Source of the DNA: Puia dinghuensis
GTDB taxonomy: Bacteria; Bacteroidota; Bacteroidia; Chitinophagales; Chitinophagaceae
Reading direction: 5' to 3'
Assembly: GCF_014642875.1 (NCBI RefSeq)
Contig: NZ_BMJC01000010.1
Coordinates: 1-50,009 of the forward strand
Length of the DNA stretch: 50,009 nucleotides
Below, in pieces: positions 35,595-44,335 of the stretch (position 1 is its first letter; every line of letters begins with the position of its first letter). A program made the position numbers and the translations under genes. The notes beneath the pieces are model-generated. The model saw only the letters and a program-made list of their open reading frames with translations. It searched no databases and was not told where the DNA came from.

Positions 35595-36140
35595 TTATAT
35601 CTCCGTAAAAGAAAGGTCAAACATATCGGGATATAGATAACTAAAGGCGTACTGCATTTCGGCGACAAATTCAGGTATCTGGTTGCTTCGGTTTGCCATC
35701 AGGTAAGTGCTGTTACTGACATCCACAAAGTGAGCAAAGGTCTTAAGCCCGAAAAAGTTCTGCATGATCTGCTTATAAAGTCTAAATCGCTGATTATTTT
35801 CCCTGGCCTCCCGGAATTGACCTAAGAAGGAAGCCGTAGCGACAAACCCCAGGGATGCCCTATTGTTGTTTTTCAAACAACTGACAAATATTTGCAGGGC
35901 TGTGCCAAGCACGACCTGCATCACGTTATCATTGGAGATCATGTGGAACCTATTCTCATTCCGTTTGAACCGGGCCGGGAAGAATTTAATTACATAAGTA
36001 TCCCTCGTATACTCTTCTAAATGGATAATATAATTCCCCGCAGGTGTAGTCACCCTATACACATAGGTCTTTATATGAAAGCTGCGATCGCTTTCATATT
36101 TAACCGTAAGCAAGACATACGGCAAACTGGAATTGAACAT
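35595..36140 (-). CDS. Hypothetical protein, second gene of a two-gene unit
   Basis: 181 aa, family not recognised. The N-terminal ~70 residues look beta-rich (PYVLLTVKYESDRSFHIKTY, GNYIIHLEEYTRDTYVIKFF) and the remainder alpha-helical (VMQVVLGTALQIFVSCLKNN, RFRLYKQIMQNFFGLK). It has no signal peptide, membrane helix or obvious catalytic motif. Its ATG follows directly on the TAA of the small basic gene upstream (TAAATG), in the same frame, so the two are translationally coupled. Confidence 0.65.
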   Translation of the reverse strand: MFNSSLPYVLLTVKYESDRSFHIKTYVYRVTTPAGNYIIHLEEYTRDTYVIKFFPARFKRNENRFHMISNDNVMQVVLGTALQIFVSCLKNNNRASLGFVATASFLGQFREARENNQRFRLYKQIMQNFFGLKTFAHFVDVSNSTYLMANRSNQIPEFVAEMQYAFSYLYPDMFDLSFTEI

Positions 36141-36311
36141 TTACTTAACCAGGTAAGAATAGGCACTATTGCGCGAAGCATTCAATTCGCTTTCGCTTAT
36201 TTGCCGGAACTGCAGGGGCATGTTCTTTTCAGGAGTAGACAATGACGCCTTCTTGGTCGCTAAGACCCTATGTTTTCCATTCACCTTCTTCTTGGCAACT
36301 GTCTTTTTCAT
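36141..36311 (-). CDS. 56-aa basic protein coupled to the 181-aa gene
   Basis: ATG at 36311 to TAA at 36143-36141. The product begins MKKTVAKKKVNGKHRVLATK and ends SRNSAYSYLVK. The N-terminal third is very Lys-rich and the rest is polar. Its stop codon directly abuts the start of the 181-aa gene in the same frame, so read-through or a single base change would fuse them. The order small basic protein then larger soluble protein is like many toxin-antitoxin or regulator pairs, but no known family is recognised. The 169-nt gap to the divergent 958-aa gene should hold both promoters. Confidence 0.55.
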   Translation of the reverse strand: MKKTVAKKKVNGKHRVLATKKASLSTPEKNMPLQFRQISESELNASRNSAYSYLVK

Positions 36312-36480
36312 CTTTCAAATTTAAGGATTTTTTTTTAAAGATGCAATTCCCTTTGTATAATGGAGCCAACGCTATTTCGCTGAGGCTGCTATTGTTAGAG
36401 GGAATCATCGATACCTATTTCGGGCGGTTTCTGAATGATTTTCCGTATCTTAGGAATACGCAACCATTAAACCTCCTTTC

Positions 36481-39357
36481 ATGGCCGAAACCATAAAGAA
36501 TGTCTCCGCACCTACTATCAAGAAGATCAAAGGCAATTACCATGTCGGCGACATCTTCCATACCGTCAATAACTACAATTCCCGGAGAAGAAAGATACAA
36601 TTCGAGCCGGTGACGACAGGCCTGGATATTTTTGCAGACTATCCGAAGCCCCATTTCCTTGATGAGATCTTCAAAAGGGCAAGAACCGAGCAGTTGCTGC
36701 TTGTCGGCGGTAACAGCGGCTTTAATAAGGGTCAGCTGCTGAAATATGTAGCGGTTAACCTTAAAACCGAAGGACTGGAAGTAAAGGAATGCTCGGAATT
36801 CGAGGATTTCTATAGCCTTTCGACTGCCATCCAGGAAGAGTCCAAACGAAGCGTTTTCATCTTATACAACATCACCGCAGAGGCCATCAGCTACCGGTTC
36901 GCCGACCTGAAATCACTCATCCGAACGAAGGACCATATTCTCCTCGGCAGCACGGAAGCAACGTATGATTCCTGGATGTTCAATGATGGGGTCGATAATC
37001 CCAGCTGGTTCCAGATCCCCGAGAGATCCCTCTATTCGAAAGAGGAATTACAGTCTTATCTCCGGATTGGCCTGCGAAAAAAGGGGTTGGACTTGCCGGT
37101 CCCCACGGAAGAGATCGTCACCCAACTATCGGGAACAGAACAGGTGGACATGTTCATAGACCTCGTGGCCAAGTCGGACAAGAAGGCGGAAAGATCGGTC
37201 ATTCAATCGGCTTTGGAAATAAGCGCGAAGGACGACCATTCCGGCATAGAACCCTGGTTCTATTCCCTGAGCAACGTTGACAAACTCATTGTCATCGGCA
37301 TCAGTCTTTTTGACAACGCCTACGAAGGACAGGTCTTCGCCGGTTACGACCGGTTACTGGACGCTTGCTGGAAACAGCGAAACAAAGATTTGCGCCCCAT
37401 CGATTATGAAGACCTTATTCCCCTGGGATCCTATTTTAAGGCCGAAGGAAAGCTGATTCATGGCGCTTATGACGATCAGCGCAGAAAGGTCATTCAGATG
37501 GCCTGGCGAACCCATAAACGCTATATCCTTTCGGTCATACCCGAGTTGGTGGAGATGATCCGCGATTCCATGAACCCGCAGAAATATGACCTGGATCTTT
37601 TCGGTTCGATGAACCACCGGTTGAGGTTAAGGAGCGTGCTCAGCGATACCCTCAGCGATATCGGACTGCAATCATTTGAAGACATCAATCTGCCATTACT
37701 GATCATTGCCAGCAACGATGACATGGTGGTGCAGCTGGTCACGGCCGAAGCCATTTCCCGATGGAAGCCCTTCGATGAAGACAAGATATATGAAGTGCTG
37801 AAGATATGGCAGGAAGACACGGCCAAAAGGCTCCTGGAAAGCACTGACGGAAGGAACGGGAAAAAAGATGAGAATAAGGAAGCGGCGACTCTCCTGTCGA
37901 ATGTGCGCGGCACGATCGCATTGACGCTCTGCCTTACTTCTTATTATGAAAAGGAGAATGCTTTGTCGCCAAAGATCACCGGTCTGCTGCTGGAATTTCT
38001 ACACAACGAAGAGGCAGCCATCGTGGACAGAATGCAGTTTGCTGTCGAGAACATCACCGCCAGACACCCGACGGCGATGAATCATCTTTTAAGAGACGAG
38101 TTCCTGCGATACTCTTACTATATAGCTCCGATAAGCAAAGGACTCGTCACCGCCTATTACAATGGCCTGTCCAGCGAGGTCAGAGCCGTGTTATACGACT
38201 GGCTTGCCCATTGTAAGGAAATGAAAGATCGCCCCGAAGAGCGGGATCGTTTCGATCACCGGGAAAGCATCCTATCGGCTGTCATCTACACCCTGAAGTA
38301 CCTCGACTACGAAACCGGGCATAAAACGATAACTATCGCCGAGGCTTTCGGCATCCTGGAAGAGCTGCGAAAAAACAATCACAATATCAACATCAGACAG
38401 TTCGTCCTTGACGCTATCGTTCAATTGATCGGGGTGATGTTCTATTCCACCGAACAACTGACCATCAAACTTATTCCCAACATCGACGCAAGCGAACGGG
38501 AGGAAATGGTATGGGGATTCAGGGAAAAATACCTGACTCAGCGGCAGGACCTGGAAGGAGGAGAGTATTACACTCACTTTGGCGATTATGAATTCGATAC
38601 CTGGAGCAAGCCCGACAACCGGCCCAGGACGCCCGTTGAAAAAATGCTGGCCGAATGGAAACTGGGCAATAATACTGTCCTTACGCAAATCGCCCTGGAG
38701 TCGTTTGTTGAATTCCAGGAAATTGAAGCGACGGAGCGACGCCTGATAGATGGGTTCGAAAAAGAGAAAACAAAGGAGGAGAAGGAAAAAGAAAAGAAAC
38801 GGCTGGAATACGAGAAAAAGGGATTACCGGCTTACGAAGGCGAAATAAAGGGCGGCATCGAGACGGAAGCCTTTGTCAAGCTGTGCGCGCCTTTTGTCGA
38901 TCAAAATAAGCTTCCTTTGTTAAGGAGCATGTATTCGGTGGCCGTTTTTAAGAACCTGAAGGAGGAAGGCGCCGATGAATTTATTACTCATCTTGACGAT
39001 AAGGACAGTAGCATGGTGAAGAAAGTAGTATTCATTTACAAGCTGTTTAGAAACGGAAACGTTCAACTCAGTGATAATCCTGCAATGTCCTCCTTCAAGT
39101 CGGCTCTGTTTGTCACGCTTGCTTCGACAACTGTTCCCGTGCAGAATAAAAAATTGCTGAAGGCGTTTGCGCCATTGCTCGTTTCCGTCGAAGGCCTTAC
39201 TACGGAAGAAAGAAATGTCGTATTCACCAAAATAAAATCGTATAAGCAAGGTTGGCTCAAGACATCCTTTACCCTGGCGAAGAACCCCATCCTCTTCCTT
39301 TTGATTTGCATTGTCGTGTTATATCTGGTCTTCAAAATACTCAAACCAATATTTTAA
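36481..39357 (+). CDS. Degenerate STAND-like P-loop protein with helical repeats and C-terminal membrane anchor
   Basis: 958 aa, family not recognised. Near the N-terminus KGNYHVGDIFHTVNNY (17-32) resembles the short amyloid-like motifs that link bacterial NLR-type sensors to effectors. Next is a P-loop-type core: hydrophobic strand plus GGNSGFNKGQ (about 76-85), which keeps the Lys of Walker A but lacks Gly-Lys-Ser/Thr, then VFILYNI in place of Walker B and HILLGSTEAT as a sensor-like strand. ATP hydrolysis is therefore doubtful. From ~240 to 920 it is mostly alpha-helical, probably a repeat solenoid, with a highly charged coiled segment (FEKEKTKEEKEKEKKRLEYE) near 750-780. The last 27 residues are one membrane helix (NPILFLLICIVVLYLVF). 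The second gene starts 4 nt after its stop and carries the same kind of motif, so they act as a pair. Confidence 0.85.
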   Translation: MAETIKNVSAPTIKKIKGNYHVGDIFHTVNNYNSRRRKIQFEPVTTGLDIFADYPKPHFLDEIFKRARTEQLLLVGGNSGFNKGQLLKYVAVNLKTEGLEVKECSEFEDFYSLSTAIQEESKRSVFILYNITAEAISYRFADLKSLIRTKDHILLGSTEATYDSWMFNDGVDNPSWFQIPERSLYSKEELQSYLRIGLRKKGLDLPVPTEEIVTQLSGTEQVDMFIDLVAKSDKKAERSVIQSALEISAKDDHSGIEPWFYSLSNVDKLIVIGISLFDNAYEGQVFAGYDRLLDACWKQRNKDLRPIDYEDLIPLGSYFKAEGKLIHGAYDDQRRKVIQMAWRTHKRYILSVIPELVEMIRDSMNPQKYDLDLFGSMNHRLRLRSVLSDTLSDIGLQSFEDINLPLLIIASNDDMVVQLVTAEAISRWKPFDEDKIYEVLKIWQEDTAKRLLESTDGRNGKKDENKEAATLLSNVRGTIALTLCLTSYYEKENALSPKITGLLLEFLHNEEAAIVDRMQFAVENITARHPTAMNHLLRDEFLRYSYYIAPISKGLVTAYYNGLSSEVRAVLYDWLAHCKEMKDRPEERDRFDHRESILSAVIYTLKYLDYETGHKTITIAEAFGILEELRKNNHNINIRQFVLDAIVQLIGVMFYSTEQLTIKLIPNIDASEREEMVWGFREKYLTQRQDLEGGEYYTHFGDYEFDTWSKPDNRPRTPVEKMLAEWKLGNNTVLTQIALESFVEFQEIEATERRLIDGFEKEKTKEEKEKEKKRLEYEKKGLPAYEGEIKGGIETEAFVKLCAPFVDQNKLPLLRSMYSVAVFKNLKEEGADEFITHLDDKDSSMVKKVVFIYKLFRNGNVQLSDNPAMSSFKSALFVTLASTTVPVQNKKLLKAFAPLLVSVEGLTTEERNVVFTKIKSYKQGWLKTSFTLAKNPILFLLICIVVLYLVFKILKPIF

Positions 39358-39361
39358 TCGT

Positions 39362-39811
39362 ATGGACATATTAGCATTGGCCGCTACCGGCGCAAGATAC
39401 ATCGTCAATCTCATCGCCAATTCAAAGACGCTTGACGCCGCAAAGGAGGACGCTATAGGAAAATCCTGGCAGTGGGTGAAACAGCACATCTTTAGGGTCC
39501 ATCCCTCCCTGGAGGCGCAGGTCGACAAGGAAAATACCAACGAAGAGAAAACGGAGGTGCTGACCCGGGAGCTCACTAACCTCTTGCAGGAGGAAAAATT
39601 CAGGGATGCATTCGCGGCCTGGCTACAATCGTTGCAAAAGGATCCCACTGTCAAGAACTTTTTTGGCACTGAGATCCAGGAGATGGAAGGCGATATTCAT
39701 ATAGGTGACACAGGAAAGAGCGGTCAGGGCGAAAAGTACGACCTGAAGAATGTAGCCATGGGAAAGGTGGACAAAATGAAAGGCAACTTTCGCGTGGGCG
39801 ATGACCATTGA
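39362..39811 (+). CDS. Small partner protein with repeated GD-x-H-x-GD / GN-x-x-VGD motifs
   Basis: 149 aa from ATG at 39362, 4 nt after the 958-aa gene; upstream in-frame sequence lies within that gene. Residues 1-100 are helical: MDILALAATGARYIVNLIAN, then a WQWVKQHIF segment and a charged region. The end carries EGDIHIGDTGKSG and, last, MKGNFRVGDDH, close to KGNYHVGDI in the upstream partner. Proteins with a helical N-domain and such terminal GD-rich motifs recur in bacterial amyloid-signalling pairs, where matching motifs nucleate each other. Whether the N-terminal helices are an effector that damages membranes or an adaptor cannot be decided from sequence. Confidence 0.78.
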   Translation: MDILALAATGARYIVNLIANSKTLDAAKEDAIGKSWQWVKQHIFRVHPSLEAQVDKENTNEEKTEVLTRELTNLLQEEKFRDAFAAWLQSLQKDPTVKNFFGTEIQEMEGDIHIGDTGKSGQGEKYDLKNVAMGKVDKMKGNFRVGDDH

Positions 39812-39829
39812 GCCGCCTGTCGACTGCGA

Positions 39830-42800
39830 TCACGCCGGCACTCTCACCTCATCCTCATCCTCCTCTCTTTTCCTCGCCACTTTCTCCTGCAAGAACTGGA
39901 AAATCACGAACAGCACCGGAATGATAAAGATCCCCAGGATGACGCCGGTCAACATTCCGCCGATCGCGCTCCAGCCGATAGAATGGTTGCCCTGCGCCGA
40001 TGCCCCCTGTGTGAAGATCAGCGGCGTCATCCCCACGATAAAGGCAAAGGAAGTCATCAGGATCGGTCGAAGCCGAAGACGCGAGCCCATCAGCGCCGCC
40101 TCTACCAGGCTCATGCCCGCGCGCCGACGCTGCACGGCGAACTCGACGATCAGAATGGCATTCTTTGCGAGTAGACCGATCAACATGATCAACCCGATCT
40201 GCACATATACATTGTTCTGTAACCCTGCAAAGCCCACAAAGGCAAATACGCCCAGAATACCGGTCGGCACAGTAAGGATCACCGCCAGGGGCAGGATATA
40301 GCTTTCGTATTGAGCCGATAGCAGGAAGAATACGAAGATCACGCTCAATAAGAACACAAATACCGTCTGATTGCCCGCCCTGATCTCCTCCCTCGTCACC
40401 CCGGTGAATTCATACGCATACCCTTTTGGCAAGGTCTTCTTCGCGATCTCCTGAACGGCCTTGATCACATCACCCGTACTATAGCCCGGCTTGGGCGTTG
40501 CATTGATGGTAACGGCATTGTACAGGTTGTTGCGGGTCACTGTCTCGGGCCCATACACCCGGGTGAACTTGGCTACCGAGGTAGCCGGGACCATTTCGCC
40601 TGTATTATTTTTGACATAGATGCCGCCGAGCGAATTGACATCCAGCCGGTAGGGGACATCGGCCTGCGCCATCACGCGGTAGTATTTGCCAAACCGGTTA
40701 AAGTCCGATACGAAACTACTGCCATAATAGATCTGAAGCGTGCTCATCAGGTCGGAAATAGAAACCCCCAATTGCTTTGCCTTCTCATCATCCACCTCGA
40801 TGGTATATTGCGGGTTGCCGGTGTTAAAGGTGGTAAACGCCGTAGCCACCTCCTTCCGCTGCGACAAGGCGCCAATGAACCCCCAGGCCGTCCCGGCCAG
40901 CCTGTCCAGCGGCCCGTTCCTCCTGTCCTGCAGCATCATCTCCACCCCGCTGACATTGCCAAAACCCTGGATCGTGGGGAAGTTGACGAAGAAGGTCAAG
41001 GCATCCCTTACCTGACCCGTCTCCCCGATGAGCCGGCCGGTGATCTGCTGAGGATCTTTTACCGGTCCGCGTTCGTCACGCGGCTTCAACCGGCAGAAGA
41101 CCACCGCATTGGGGGAGGCGAAGGCAAAGCTGACGAAGTTCAACCCATTCACGTTCCACACATCGCTGGAAGCCCCATCCCCCAGCGTGATCTTGCTGAT
41201 CGCATCGGTCGCCTTTGTAGTCCTGCTCAGACTGCTGCCGGCGGGTGTCTGGGTGACGGCAATGATGAAGCCTTGGTCCTCGTCGGGGATAAAACCCGAG
41301 GGTGTTCGTTGTACCAGCATCCAGGCGCCCGCGGCGACGATCAGCAGCCCGGCGATGGCAATCCATCTATATCGGGTGAGGAATTTCACGCTTCGGATAT
41401 ACCGCTCGGTCATAGCCGAAAAGGCGGCATTGAAGGCCCCGAAGAACTGCGCCGCCAATCCTTTTTTCCGGCGCCCCTCTTCATGCGGGCTCCGCAGGAA
41501 TAAAGCACACAAGGCCGGGCTCAGGGTCAAGGCATTGACGGCGGAGATGAGGATGGCTGTCGCCAGGGTGAACGCAAATTGCTTGTAGAACACCCCCGCG
41601 GGCCCCTGCACAAAGCTCACCGGCACAAACACCGCCGCCATCACCAGGGTAATGGAAACGATCGCCCCCGAGATCTCGCTCATCGCCTGAATGGTTGCCT
41701 TCCTCGGCGGCAGATGCTCCCGCTCCATCTTCGAGTGCACCGCCTCCACCACCACGATGGCGTCATCCACCACGATGCCGATGGCCAGCACCAGCGCAAA
41801 CAGCGTAAGCAGGTTGATGCTGAAGCCGAACAGGTTCAGGAAGAAGAAGGTACCGATGATGGCCACCGGTACGGCGATGACGGGGATCAGCGTGGATCGG
41901 AGATCCTGCAAAAAAATAAAGACTACAAACGCCACCAGGACAAACGCGATGATCAGGGTCTCTTCCACCTGGTTGATCGACGCATCGAGAAACTCCTTGG
42001 CATTGTACATGATCTTGAAATGCATGCCTTCTGGCAAAGCGTCGTCGAATTCCTTTATCTGCCGCTCAAGCTCGGTCAGGATCACGTTGGCATTGGACCC
42101 CGGCGTCTGCAACACCCCAAAACCCGAGGTGGGCTTGCCGTTGAGCTTGTTGTTCGAGATATAGGTATAGGCCCCGAACTCGACCCGCGCCACATCCTTG
42201 AGGCGCAGCAACGACCCATCGCTGTTGGCCTTTACGATCATATTCTCATAGTCCTCGTTCTTATTGAGCTTGCCCTTGTACTTGATGACATACTCGAAGG
42301 ATTCGGGACTGCTCTGCCCCAGCCGCCCCGGCGCAGCTTCCAGGTTCTGATCCTTGATGGCGTTCAACACATCCTGCGGGGAAAGGTTATTCGCGATGAG
42401 CCGGTCGGGCTTCAGCCAGATGCGCATGGAATAATCCTTGGAACTAAACACCTGCGCCTGCGCGATGCCCGGGATGCGTTGCAACTGGGGAATGACATTG
42501 ATCCGCAAATAGTTCTCCAGGAAAAGTTCGTCGTACTTCGTGCTGTCATCGCTGTACAACCCCACAAACATCAGGAAGCTGGCCTGGACCTTCTGGGTAG
42601 CAACCCCGGCCTGGATGACCTCCGGCGGCAACTGGCTGCTGGCCTTCGAGACGCGGTTTTGCACGTTGACAGCATCGATATCCGGGTTGGTGCCCTGTTT
42701 GAAAAAAACCGTCAGGGTCATGGTGCCGTCATTGCTGGAATTGGAGGTCATATAGCTCATATTCTCCACGCCGTTGACCGCCTCTTCGATCGGCACGGCT

Positions 42801-42982
42801 ACCGTTCGGGCAACTACTTCGGCATTGGCGCCGGGATAGACGGCGGTTACCTGGACGCTTGGCGGCGCGATATCGGGAAACAAGGTGATCGGCAGCGAGA
42901 GCAAGGACAGGCCGCCCAACAAAAGCAGAATAATGGAAAGGACCGTGGATAAGACCGGCCGGGTTATAAATCTCTTTAGCAT
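39830..42982 (-). CDS. RND efflux permease, HAE1/AcrB type
   Basis: 1050 aa inner-membrane, proton-driven drug exporter. It starts MLKRFITRPVLSTVLSIILL, the usual first helix, and continues with the porter domain (YPGANAEVVARTVAVPIEEA, NGVENMSYM). The proton-relay pair in helix 4 is Asp406-Asp407 (GIVVDDAIVVVEAV), matching AcrB Asp407/408. Further markers are the second porter half after ~540 and the C-terminal GLLAKNAILIVEFA motif. Length is normal for the family. The adaptor gene lies 46 nt upstream. No TolC-type outer-membrane factor follows, since the next gene is convergent, so an unlinked channel is needed. The opposite strand carries a long spurious ORF. Confidence 0.96.
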   Translation of the reverse strand: MLKRFITRPVLSTVLSIILLLLGGLSLLSLPITLFPDIAPPSVQVTAVYPGANAEVVARTVAVPIEEAVNGVENMSYMTSNSSNDGTMTLTVFFKQGTNPDIDAVNVQNRVSKASSQLPPEVIQAGVATQKVQASFLMFVGLYSDDSTKYDELFLENYLRINVIPQLQRIPGIAQAQVFSSKDYSMRIWLKPDRLIANNLSPQDVLNAIKDQNLEAAPGRLGQSSPESFEYVIKYKGKLNKNEDYENMIVKANSDGSLLRLKDVARVEFGAYTYISNNKLNGKPTSGFGVLQTPGSNANVILTELERQIKEFDDALPEGMHFKIMYNAKEFLDASINQVEETLIIAFVLVAFVVFIFLQDLRSTLIPVIAVPVAIIGTFFFLNLFGFSINLLTLFALVLAIGIVVDDAIVVVEAVHSKMEREHLPPRKATIQAMSEISGAIVSITLVMAAVFVPVSFVQGPAGVFYKQFAFTLATAILISAVNALTLSPALCALFLRSPHEEGRRKKGLAAQFFGAFNAAFSAMTERYIRSVKFLTRYRWIAIAGLLIVAAGAWMLVQRTPSGFIPDEDQGFIIAVTQTPAGSSLSRTTKATDAISKITLGDGASSDVWNVNGLNFVSFAFASPNAVVFCRLKPRDERGPVKDPQQITGRLIGETGQVRDALTFFVNFPTIQGFGNVSGVEMMLQDRRNGPLDRLAGTAWGFIGALSQRKEVATAFTTFNTGNPQYTIEVDDEKAKQLGVSISDLMSTLQIYYGSSFVSDFNRFGKYYRVMAQADVPYRLDVNSLGGIYVKNNTGEMVPATSVAKFTRVYGPETVTRNNLYNAVTINATPKPGYSTGDVIKAVQEIAKKTLPKGYAYEFTGVTREEIRAGNQTVFVFLLSVIFVFFLLSAQYESYILPLAVILTVPTGILGVFAFVGFAGLQNNVYVQIGLIMLIGLLAKNAILIVEFAVQRRRAGMSLVEAALMGSRLRLRPILMTSFAFIVGMTPLIFTQGASAQGNHSIGWSAIGGMLTGVILGIFIIPVLFVIFQFLQEKVARKREEDEDEVRVPA

Positions 42983-43028
42983 ATACCCAAATTTTACTGA
43001 GACGCCGGAGGCGCCTTTTGCTGATTGA

Positions 43029-44231
43029 TCAAAGTGGCGTCGTCTTCAACAAACTATCGGTCGGGATCACCTGCGGAGTGATGACTATTCCATCCCGCAG
43101 CCCGCCGAACAGCAGGGCGGCCTGTGAAGCGAGCACGATCTTATCGCCCGCCTTCACCCCATCCGATACGAAATAATAATGCGTGGTCCGGCCGGCGATG
43201 TCCAGCGGCCGGGTGACGATCTTGTTGCTATCGGCAACCATATACACGAAGACTTTCCCTTGCAGCTCGAACGTCGCATCCTGGGGGATGGCCAGCACGG
43301 ATTTGTAGGTGGTGGGGATGCGCACCTTGCCGGTGCTGCCGCTTCTTAAGAACCCTTGCGGGTTGGGAAAGGTGGCGCGAAATTTTATGGCGCCGACTGT
43401 CTTGTCGAATTGACCTTCCACGATCTCCACCTTACCGGGCTGGGGATAGATACTATTGTCCGCCAGCAATAGCTGGACGGGGGGCATCTGTTTTACCTTG
43501 TCGGCGACGGTATTGCCGGGATATTTTTCTTTGAACTGGAGGAAGTCGGGTTCACTCATCGAAAAATAGACCCGCATGTCCTTGGTCTCCGATACGGTGG
43601 TTAGCGCGACGTTCGCCTGCTTGGTGACGAGGCTGCCCGTTTTGTAGGGGATGGTCCCTACATACCCATCGCCGGGCGCGGTAATGGTGGTGAAGCCGAG
43701 GTTGATGCGGGCAGATTCTACCGCCGCCTGGGCCTGTGTCACCGCTGCCTTGGCGGTATTGTACTGTGCCTCGGCCGACCGCAGCTGGACATCCGAGACG
43801 ACCTTGTTCTCCACCAGCGGCTTCAGCTTGTCCACGTTGATCTGCGCATTTACCTCCGAAGCCTGGGCGGCTTGTAGAGCGGCCTGGGCATTGTTCAATT
43901 GTTCTTCAAAAGGCTTTCTATCGATGATGAACATCGGTTGTCCTTTTTGGACGTGAGCGCCTTCATCCACCTCGATAGCCGTGATGTAGCCATCGACCTG
44001 GGGCTTTATCTCGACATCGCGGGTGCCCTGCACTGAGGCCGGAAAATCCTGGTAAGTCGTAGCAGGCAGCATCGTGGCGGTGATGACGGGTAGTGCAGGT
44101 GGAGGCATTTGCCCACTGCCGGCTGTCGCGCTTCCATTCTGACAGCTGTATAAAAGGGTAATAGTAGCGAGTGAGCAGGCAGCAGTCCGCAACAGACCCA
44201 AAGACGGAGATAGTAATGGGGTGCGTCTCAT
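43029..44231 (-). CDS. RND efflux periplasmic adaptor (membrane fusion protein), lipoprotein
   Basis: 400 aa from ATG at 44231. The frame is open to 44342, but that extension runs into the palindrome and gudD; MRRTPLLSPSLGLLRT then a hydrophobic run ending LLYSC gives a proper lipoprotein signal. Domains: barrel-sandwich/lipoyl halves (DVEIKPQVDGYITAIEVDEG, then AHVQKGQPMFIID), an alpha-hairpin (QLNNAQAALQAAQASEVNAQ and VQLRSAEAQYNTAKAAVTQA), and beta-barrel and membrane-proximal parts (TGSLVTKQANVALTTVSETK). It bridges the permease and the outer-membrane channel. It lies upstream of the permease and shares its transcript. It is 104 nt from the end of gudD, where an inverted repeat suggests its own control. 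Confidence 0.94.
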   Translation of the reverse strand: MRRTPLLSPSLGLLRTAACSLATITLLYSCQNGSATAGSGQMPPPALPVITATMLPATTYQDFPASVQGTRDVEIKPQVDGYITAIEVDEGAHVQKGQPMFIIDRKPFEEQLNNAQAALQAAQASEVNAQINVDKLKPLVENKVVSDVQLRSAEAQYNTAKAAVTQAQAAVESARINLGFTTITAPGDGYVGTIPYKTGSLVTKQANVALTTVSETKDMRVYFSMSEPDFLQFKEKYPGNTVADKVKQMPPVQLLLADNSIYPQPGKVEIVEGQFDKTVGAIKFRATFPNPQGFLRSGSTGKVRIPTTYKSVLAIPQDATFELQGKVFVYMVADSNKIVTRPLDIAGRTTHYYFVSDGVKAGDKIVLASQAALLFGGLRDGIVITPQVIPTDSLLKTTPL

Positions 44232-44261
44232 ATGGATGGCGTTTTGAATGTTCCCTATAAA

Positions 44262-44276
44262 TTTAACGATGTTAAA
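44262..44276. promoter_or_regulatory. 15-bp palindrome upstream of the efflux adaptor (putative operator)
   Basis: TTTAAC-GAT-GTTAAA is a perfect 6-3-6 inverted repeat 30 nt before the adaptor ATG, in the 104-nt gap after gudD. Position and symmetry fit a repressor site such as those bound by TetR-type efflux regulators. No such regulator is in the window. Confidence 0.4.
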
Positions 44277-44335
44277 CGCCCGGGCAAAATATGATTTTTC
44301 AACGTCGCGGCGGCCGCTTACGACTGGGCAGGATG

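Noticed and set aside
35183..35668. 161-aa minus-strand ORF
   Set aside because: It covers the hairpin at 35407-35430 and lies antisense to the 52-aa protein; the translation lacks protein-like patterning.
41579..42952. 457-aa plus-strand ORF opposite the RND permease
   Set aside because: His/Arg/Asp-rich low-complexity translation, fully antisense to an unmistakable AcrB-type gene.
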